Below are positions 56,761 to 64,000 of a stretch of DNA of 64,000 bases, piece by piece. The stretch lies in assembly GCA_963921795.1 (NCBI GenBank), contig OY997652.1, positions 61,573,756 through 61,637,755 of the forward strand, read 5' to 3'. A model generated the notes under the pieces. The model saw nothing but the letters and a program-made list of their open reading frames with translations. It searched no databases and had not been told where the DNA came from. The position numbers were made by a program, and so were the translations under genes. Each line of letters starts with the position of its first letter. Within the stretch, counting starts at the first letter, position 1. Origin of the DNA: Nannobrachium achirus. Its lineage: Eukaryota; Chordata; Actinopteri; Myctophiformes; Myctophidae.

Positions 56761-58860
56761 TCAGTGGTCCTCGAACCTTTTCATGTCAAGGACCCCCAAA
56801 CTTATATGGATTTGGCCGCGGACCCCCATCTCAAAATGTGTTGTTCCAGGGACCCCCGGAAGCAAAGTTGGCTTTGAAAAATATGCCATTCAAAGGTTTA
56901 CACAAATGTTCATGCTTTTTCAAAAATAGCAGATCTACAAGCTCATAGCGCGTCATTTGGTCACTGGGTGCCAGAGTGGACAGCGACATCCACCTGTCCG
57001 GGGACCCCACAGGGGTTCTTGGGGGCTTACCAGGGGGTCCCCAGTAAACTAGTTCACGCCACATTTTATGCACTTTAACCATACTGCTTTCTATTGGCTA
57101 TTTAAAATACAGATCTACAAGCTCATAGGGCATCATTTGGTCATTTGGTGCAAGAGTAGTTGGCGGGGATCCCTCCTGTGTCCGCGGACCCCCAGGGGTC
57201 ACGGACTGTGCACCAGGGGGTCCCTAGTAAACTACTTTGTGCCACATTTTATACGTTGAGTATTGTTCTCTATTGGCTGTTCTAAAAATAGCAGATCAAC
57301 AAGCTCATAGGGCGTCATTTGGTCACTGGGTGCCAGAGTAGTGGGCGGCGACATCCACCAGTCTGGGGACCCCACAGGGGTCCTTGGGGGCTTACCAGGG
57401 GGTCCCCAGTAAACTAGTTCACACCACATTTTTTGCACTAACCACATTAACTGATAATTCAACTCTTTTGGCTATGCTAAAATAGCAGATCTACAAGCTC
57501 ATAGGGCATAATTTAGTCGTTTGGTGCCAGAGTAGTTGGCGGGAATCCCCCCACGTCCGCGGACCCCCAGGGGTCACGGACTGTGCACCAGGGGGTCCCC
57601 AGTAAACTAGTTTGTGCCACATTTTATACTTTGAGCTTACATTTTGAGCATTTTGTTCTCTATGGGCTATAAAAAAAATAGCAGATCTACAAGCTCATAG
57701 TGTGTCATTTGTCACTGGGTGCCAGACTAGTGGGCGGCGACCTCTACTCTTCCGGGGATCCCACAGGGGTCCTTGGGGGCTTACCAGGGGGTCCCCAGTA
57801 AACTAGTTCACGCCACATTTTATGCACTTTAACCATACTGCTTTCTATTGGCTATTCAAAAATACAGATCTACAAGCTCATAGGGCATCATTTGGTCATT
57901 TGGTGCGAGAGTAGTTGGCGGGGATCCCCCCCGCATCCGCGGACCCCCAGGGGTCACAGACTGTGCACCAGGGGGTCCCCAGTAAACTCGTTTGTGCCAC
58001 ATTGTATACTTTGAACATATCTATTGGTTATTCTAAAAATATCAGATCTACAAGCTCATAGTGCAACATTTGGTCATTTGGTGCCAGAGTAGTTGGCGGG
58101 AATCCCCCACGTGTCCGCGGACCCCCAGGGGTCACGGACTGTGTACCAGGGGGTCCCCAGTAAACTAGTTTGTGCCATATTTTATACTTTGAGCATTGTT
58201 CTCTATTGGCTATTCTAAAAATAGAAGATCTACAAGCTCATAGGGCGACATTTGGTCACTGGGTACCAGACTAGTGGGCGGCGGCCTCTACTTTTCCGGG
58301 GACCCCACAGGGGTCCTTGGGGGCTTACCAGGGGGTCCCCAGTAAACTAGTTTACACCACTTTTTATCCATTTTAACCATACTGCTTTCTATTGGCTATG
58401 CTAAAATAGCAGAACTACAAGCTCATAGGGCGTAATTTAGTCGTTTGGTGCCAGAGTAGTTGGCGGGAATCCCCCACGCGTCCGCCAGGGGTCACGGACT
58501 GTGCACCAGGGGGTCCCCAGTAAACTAGTTTGTGCCACATTTTATACTTTGAGCATTGTTCTCTATTGGCTATTCTAAAAATATCAGATCTACAAGCTCA
58601 TAGCGCATCATTTGGTCACTGGGTGCCAGAGTAGTGGGCGGCGATATCCACCTGTCCGGGGACCCCACAGGGGTCCTTGGAGGCTTACCAGGGGGTCCCC
58701 AGTAAACTAGTTCACGCCACATTATGTACTTTAACCATACTGCTTGCTGTTGGCTATTCAAAAATAGCAGATCTACAAGTTCATAGCAATATTTTCATCC
58801 CATTCTATAAATGTCTTCCAACTCAGTGCATCTCAAACTGTTTCATGTCAAGGACCCCCA
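56760..58860. repeat. Satellite of ~180-195-bp monomers in two alternating types
   Basis: Ten full monomers and an eleventh partial start at AGATCTACAAGCTCAT: about 56,928, 57,110, 57,290, 57,484, 57,679, 57,866, 58,044, 58,226, 58,407, 58,585 and 58,768. Type A has GTGGGCGGCGACATCC and GGGACCCCACAGGGGTCC. Type B has GTTGGCGGGAATCCCC and CGCGGACCCCCAGGGGTCAC. The order A-B-A-B-A-B-B-A-B-A shows a dimer as the higher unit. The array grew inside a CAGTGGTCCTCGAACC hAT MITE (start at about 56,763), and each monomer carries half the palindrome. Confidence 0.92.
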
Positions 58861-59130
58861 AAATTAGCCTGACACTTCAGTCCGCACATCACCCCCCCCT
58901 GCTGGTGGGTGGTTTGTAGTGTGGACTGAAGCTGCACGTATTTTAATCTATTTCGAAGGCGCCTTTAGAGCGGGCGCTTTGAATGGGCCAATCAGGGTTG
59001 TATGCTTGGGGCACGTGGTTTGGGGCGGGTCCGGCAAGCCTAAGTAGGCTTGGTTTGGGGAAATGACGTAAAAAACAATGGACTTGTAGTTCTTCTCTCA
59101 CAACAACAACACATGAACACAACACAGACC
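58860..59130 (+). promoter_or_regulatory. RecQ-like gene upstream region
   Basis: CCAAT in a GGGCCAATCAGG context (58,988-58,992), an E box CACGTG (59,012-59,017) and a GC box GGGGCGGG (59,022-59,029), with no TATA box, lie 100-150 bp before the start codon. CTTCAGTCCGCAC and GTGTGGACTGAAG (58,876 and 58,919) face each other. Two tiny upstream ATG frames (59,063, 59,078) stop at once and might temper translation. Confidence 0.5.
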
Positions 59131-62070
59131 ATGGATTTGGATGCTGCAATCGGTTCCGTGGTTAGCAATTTGGAAAATATAACTTTTCTAAAACAAGAAC
59201 AAACAATTGCTCTTAAAGCTTTTGTAGAAAAGAAAGATGTATTTGCCGTCCTTCCAACTGGATTTGGTAAAAGTTTAATTTATCAAATAGCCCCACTCGT
59301 TGCAAAGAAGTTAGGACTTTATCAAAACCCAGTCGTTGTCGTCGTTTCTCCATTGGACGCTTTGATGGACGAGCAGATCAGAGAAGCCACCAGCCTCGGA
59401 CTTACTGCCTTTCGGCTTGGAAAGAGCAAAGACGACGATATCCTCAGTGGACGTGGACAGCTCATCTTTGGTAGCCCGGAGTCTTGGCTGCTAAATAAAA
59501 AATGGAGAGACATGTTGTCTTCGGAGGTATTCAAGGACAATTTAATGGGGATCTGCGTCGATGAAGTTCATCTTACATACGGATGGTAAGAGTTAATAGC
59601 TAAATATTCGCATGGCTAACGTCTGTGTATTGTGTAGAAGTATATAAGCAAACAACGACAGTCATAACTCTGGCCTAGGCTTACAAATGTTCGCCTCCTT
59701 TTCATCTGAGATGCGACGACGAGCTGTTGTATTTGTATTTCAGTTGTATTGGTACCAGTGTCGTTTCATGTAAAACACTTTTTCCAAGCAATTGTTAAGT
59801 GAAAACCGCTGATCTTCAAGCTCACAAACGTGTCGCTTCGAGCCACGCTGTGGGCTTGTTGATACCTTTATGCTATTTCCATTAGTTTGGCTCCTGGGCA
59901 AGCTCTTATCTCCTTTTTGGGTGTGCCTTCATACCCATATAGGCCTACTATTATAAACAAAACTACAACGACATATATACGGCTGTGCTTTACTGTTTCT
60001 TCTTATTTGTTTTAACATTAGCCCTGTGTCTGCCGTTTCGCAAACAAAACACAGACGTTTAATCACCCGCTTTGTGCTATGCATTTTCTTGATAGAACAG
60101 CAAGCAGATACATGTTGTACAAAGCGTTCTAATGTCCTGTTCTGTTCTTTTCCAGGGGGCTGTCCAAGAAAAGGGAAGCAGCTGCATTCAGGGAGAGCTT
60201 TTCCAAGTTGGGTGACCTACGATCACTTGTCAAAGAAGGTCAGTAATCTACATTATACATTTAAAATATTTTAAAGAATACCAAATTGTCGTGATTTGTG
60301 ACTAGAGTTTACTGTAAATGGCAAATCAGCGTTTTAAAGAAGAAAAACAGCTGTACCTGAGTAGACAAAGGGTTTTCTCATGTCTTTGTTTACCTTGTGT
60401 GTCTTAATTGGGTGAAACGATTCAAACATCAGACATCAACCATACATACACAAAATGGGAAGGCCTGTTTGGGTGTCAACCCTTTTTGCATTTTCTTTGT
60501 TTACCTAGTCACCTGTAGGACAGCCACTCACACACAAATAACTGATAACATATGGCTTCCCATTGTTACATGTGTAAATGTACTATTCAGGCATGTTGCA
60601 TACATAGAGCTATGTTGCTGATTTAAACACAAAGATAATCTTTACATCTTTGGGAGTTAGCCTGTAGAAAATAGTTGCGTATAGAGATTGTTTTGGCGTC
60701 CATACATATATATCCTACATATCATAGTCTTAATGTCTGTGTTTTAGATAATACTAAAAGCTGTGTCTGAAATATATTGCTGTTTTACAATAGAGGCTAA
60801 CATAATGCATTCATTTCTATTTACAGAAACACCTGTGTTGGCACTGACTGCATCAGCGGATGTCGACTCTAGAGCCAGGGTGAAGAAACAGCTGCACATG
60901 GACAACGTCAATACGACAACTGTGACGGTCAGCCCTAACCGCACTAACATCAGAATCGGAGTGGTCTCAGTCTCTGACGAAACGCTGGAGTCCCTGGATT
61001 GGGTTGTGAAGGAGGTTAAAACCAAGGGACTCTCCATGTCCCACATCCTCATCTACTGTCGACAAATTAAGACGCTTGCTAGAGTTTTTAATTATTTCTT
61101 AAGTTTGCTTGATGAGGATGCATACGTTGATAGGGACCCTGAACAAAGGCCTGAAAACCTACTGATAGGAATGTTTCACAGCCACACACATGCAGAGGAC
61201 AAAACCAGACTGCTGTCATCTCTAAGTGGGGAGGGGAATTGCAGAGTAATTGTCGCAACTACTGCTCTTGGGTTGGGTTTAAATGTCCGTACAGTATCTC
61301 ATGTCATCATGTATGGTGTACCAGATGATGTTGAATCGATTGTTCAGCAAGCAGGCAGGGCAGGCAGAGATGGCTCACAGTCACATGCTGCAGTGTATGT
61401 TGTTAAACAGCATAGACAGAAAGATGAGGGAGTAAAGGAGTTCCTAGCTAAATGCAAAAAAGGCTGCTGTCGAGAGGCCCTGTACAGTAAATTTGAAGAA
61501 CAGACTACAAGGGTTGAACCAAAACATTTATGTTGCACCTATTGTCACATTCTCTGTAAGTGCACCACTGAAGGTTGTGGAGGATCTATGCCTAATTATG
61601 AGTTGTTGCCTGAAGAGGTTTCTGGTAGATGCAGGGAGGTACAGCCAGAAGATAAAGTGTTGATCAGGGGAAAACTTGAGCAATACATGGCTGGTTTGGT
61701 ACCGGCAAATGCACATCTATTCACCTCACAGAAAGGTTGCACAGGGTTTGATACAGAACTCATTGATACTGTTTTAAATCACAGCCACAAGATTTTTGAC
61801 CTGGCATATATTAAGCGCAATATCCCAGTATTCTTTGAGCGCTATGCACATCAAATTTTAAAAGTGATTGGTGAGGTTTTTCAGGACATTGATGGCTTTG
61901 ATGCGAGTCTCTTCGAGACCAGTGACTCTCCACCTTATAACCCACCAGATATGTACTATACAGGTCACTTTGATGAGCCAGATGTGCAAACAGGAGCAGT
62001 CAGCAGCTCAGAATCTGATGGGTCTTTAGTGTCTGCAATGTCAGGATTGTCTCTAATGAGTTCTGACTGA
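59131..62070 (+). CDS. RecQ-type ATP-dependent DNA helicase, three exons
   Basis: Coding exons 59,131..59,585, 60,156..60,238 and 60,827..62,070 join in frame (1,782 nt, 593 residues). RecQ enzymes unwind DNA 3' to 5'. Seen in order: motif 0 (FLKQEQTIALKAF), Walker A LPTGFGKS, motif Ia VVVSPLDALMDEQ, DEVH box in CVDEVHLTYGWG, motif III LALTASAD, motif V VATTALGLGLNV, motif VI QQAGRAGRDG. A cysteine-rich zinc-binding part follows (GCCREAL, CCTYCHILCKC, CGG). The acidic serine-rich tail replaces the HRDC domain of larger RecQ proteins. Start chosen at ACCATGG, a strong context; an in-frame ATG at 59,113 is weaker. Donors gtaaga and gtcagt, acceptors ttccag and ttacag. It is not a clear RECQL, BLM, WRN or RECQL5 ortholog. 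It resembles the many short RecQ-like copies in fish genomes. No disabling change seen. Confidence 0.88.
59586..60155 (+). other. RecQ-like gene intron 1
   Basis: GT...AG intron. It holds a decayed palindrome copy at about 59,802-59,870 (GAAAACCGCTGATCTTCAAG). Intron 2 (60,239-60,826) shows no repeat I recognise. Confidence 0.75.
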
Positions 62071-62209
62071 AAATGTTGTATCTCAATATTCAATGTCCTG
62101 CTTTATTGTAAAGGTTATCTAGTTGATTATTTACAGGCCTAATAGGGCCTGTGGAGCTAAATGTTTGATTGTTGAATGTGTTACCTCTTAGATATAACAC
62201 GAGTCTTTG

Positions 62210-62381
62210 AATAAATCACAACTTCATTGTAATTTTTGGACCACAGATTATATTTTCAGTACTTCAACTGAGAGACAATATGACCATGCAATTGCTAGTA
62301 ATGTTTAGCAAAATAAATGTGGATGCTAACATGTTAAAGAAATTGTTTAACTTGTATTGCCTCAACTTGGTGAAAAATAAA
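62210..62381 (+). terminator. RecQ-like gene poly(A) signals
   Basis: AATAAA at 62,210-62,215, 62,312-62,317 and 62,376-62,381, starting 140 bp after the stop codon. Alternative 3' ends are plausible. Confidence 0.6.
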
Positions 62382-62514
62382 GAGGAATAGATGTTTAATG
62401 ATTTTCTTCATTTCTACAATTCTCATTTGAGTTCATTATATTTCGAGACATGGGAATCTACGTGGTTGTCTGCAGTCACTGGGTGAGAGCTTAATTGAAT
62501 CAAGGTATTTGCAT

Positions 62515-62725
62515 TCTCCACTGTGTATGGCCATGGAACCCCATCTAAAAATGTAGAGCCGGGGACCCCCAGAAGCCAAATTTGAGTTGAATAAGCTCAC
62601 TATAAAAATATATATTCAATGACTTGTAGAAATTTCCATGACCAAAAATAGCAGATCTACAAGCTCACAGCACGGCACACAGATGCCGCGCTGTGAGCTT
62701 GTAGATAAACTTTTTTTCAAAGGAG
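62515..62725. mobile_element. hAT MITE fragment with palindrome
   Basis: GGCCATGGAACCCCATC and GGGGACCCCCAGAAGCC match the families at 4,624 and 56,760. A complete palindrome lies at 62,644-62,712. Confidence 0.75.
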
Positions 62726-63560
62726 AAAGCGGTACATTTCAGACCTAAATGAATTCTGAATGACTCATTCTCAAACATTTGTGTAAAGTACATTTTAAAG
62801 TGAATCATTCTCTATAAATAACTTCATTTTAAAATAACCATAGTAAACTAACGTAATTATAAGACCAGTTTACACATTTAACAATGGGAAGCCATGTTAA
62901 TCTAGCTATTTGGTGTGTGAAGGGATATCTTACAGTTGACTCAGTCTATCCAGGTAAACAAAGAAAATTCATGCACAGCTGCTTTTTTATGGATTTCTTA
63001 GAAAGTTGTCTTAATCATAGCAACCTTGTTGATGCACAGCAATTTTTATAGAGAATCTTTAAGAGCAGAAAGTATTGCCATGAGCTGTGTGTGTACTACC
63101 ATTTACAGTAAACTAGTCACAGAATAGGAAAAATCTCTACACTTTGGTATTCTTAAAAAAATTGATTACTAAGTAACTATAGAAAAATGCATTTAAAGGG
63201 CAACAATAACACAATTCACAATTATATGACATGTTGAAAAGAATGTCAGCACTCAATATATTCAATGAGTTTTATTAATGCCACAGGTAAAAAAGGAATA
63301 TTTACAGCATTTCGCAAAACCATCAGCCTTAAATGTGCAAAAGTGGCCTCAATATACATGTTTTTGTGCAAAGGCGTCGGGTATAAAGCAGAGCAGCAGT
63401 TCTCTATCTAAATGTGCAGAATAAAAACAAAAAGAAAAAAACAACAATAATTTCAATAATTCCAATGTCAAAACAAGGTTGAATCAAAACAAGGTGCATA
63501 CAGAAAAATGATTCTTACAAGACGAGTATGTCTCTCCCTATGCCACATTTCTGTCACATA
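62726..63560. other. Intergenic, no feature seen
   Basis: AT-rich sequence with no open frame or repeat I can name. Confidence 0.4.
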
Positions 63561-63562
63561 GT

Positions 63563-64000
63563 TTAGGGGTTCCTAAACTTTTTCGTCTCAGGGCCCCCCA
63601 TAAATATTGCAGGCCGGGAACACATTTTGCTGTTTGGGAGGGGCTTACAGTACATGTACAGTATGTAGCAACATATTTGTTTTGTAGGCTGATTTCTGAT
63701 TTAGCCCTATTCTATAGGTTAGGCCTAAATGGGTTAAATCCGAGGCACCCCTACATTATAATTTTCACTCCCAGCACCTTTTTATATTTATAGCATATCG
63801 TCGTTGTCCGGTGGAAACTTGTATGTCCAAAACCGTTCAATTTCTAAGTATTATCTAAAAAAATTACTAAACTAGTGAAACAGACGATCTACAAGCACAC
63901 AACGCCTCGCGATGCGAGGCGTTGTGTGCTTGTAGATCGGCTATATTCACTAGTTTTGTGCGACAGTCTTTGCTTTTCCAAAAAACGTACACATTTAAAA
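63563..64000. mobile_element. hAT MITE (GGGGTTCCTAAAC) with 'ATCGTC' MITE, copy 4, cut by window end
   Basis: Same host and same insertion position as 6,211-6,767 with its MITE. The ATCGTC MITE starts at 63,797, and its central palindrome (63,885-63,955) is complete and regular (CAACGCCTCGCGATGCGAGG loop). Confidence 0.85.

Noticed and set aside
59050-59130. Upstream extension of the RecQ-like first exon
   Set aside because: It begins at TTG rather than ATG; the ACCATGG at 59,131 is the better eukaryotic start.

Overview
The window looks like a teleost fish chromosome segment, very rich in transposable elements. The evidence is a FISNA-NACHT-LRR (fish-type NLRC3-like) gene with split exons and phase-2 LRR exons, long (CA)n tracts, tRNA-derived SINEs, a non-LTR retrotransposon with a (TCAA)n tail, and dozens of short DNA transposons of hAT, PIF/Harbinger and TTAA-target type. 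I cannot name the species. I saw no retrovirus-like or LTR element.

Layout. 1-11.4 kb is almost all transposons. It includes a 3.76-kb TTAA-flanked element (7,117-10,876) that carries a decayed RPA70-like gene. 11.6-13.0 kb holds the last two exons of a minus-strand gene I do not recognise. 13.1-24.4 kb is SINEs, hAT and Harbinger copies, microsatellites, minisatellites and an inverted segmental duplication. 24.4-44.8 kb is a plus-strand NLR gene: a start exon, five tandem copies of a roughly 38-residue exon, a basic linker exon, a 1.9-kb FISNA-NACHT exon, three LRR exons and a short linker exon. Every splice phase agrees, giving about 1,079 codons. The B30.2 exon that often follows this linker in fish NLRs is not visible. 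45.4-50.8 kb is a stack of five nested elements. 51.7-55.7 kb is a partial second NLR: the 3' 0.5 kb of a NACHT exon, two LRR exons and the linker. 56.9-58.8 kb is a satellite of about 180-195-bp monomers in two alternating types. 59.1-62.1 kb is a complete three-exon RecQ-type helicase gene with a promoter-like upstream region and several poly(A) signals. The rest is repeats.

The most striking unexplained signal is a short near-perfect palindrome of about 75 bp, with arms containing AGCAGATCTACAAGCTCAC. It occurs as whole or half copies about 50 times. It sits inside at least seven otherwise unrelated transposon families, inside introns of both main genes, and at the start of each satellite monomer. 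I know no name for it. It behaves like a very small foldback element that has spread by entering other elements and being copied with them.

The NLR exons share one cytosolic immune-receptor product. The helicase gene is independent of it. Element insertions present in one LRR duplication unit but absent from its sister units give a relative order: exon-unit duplication first, then hAT and TTAA insertions in unit 2.
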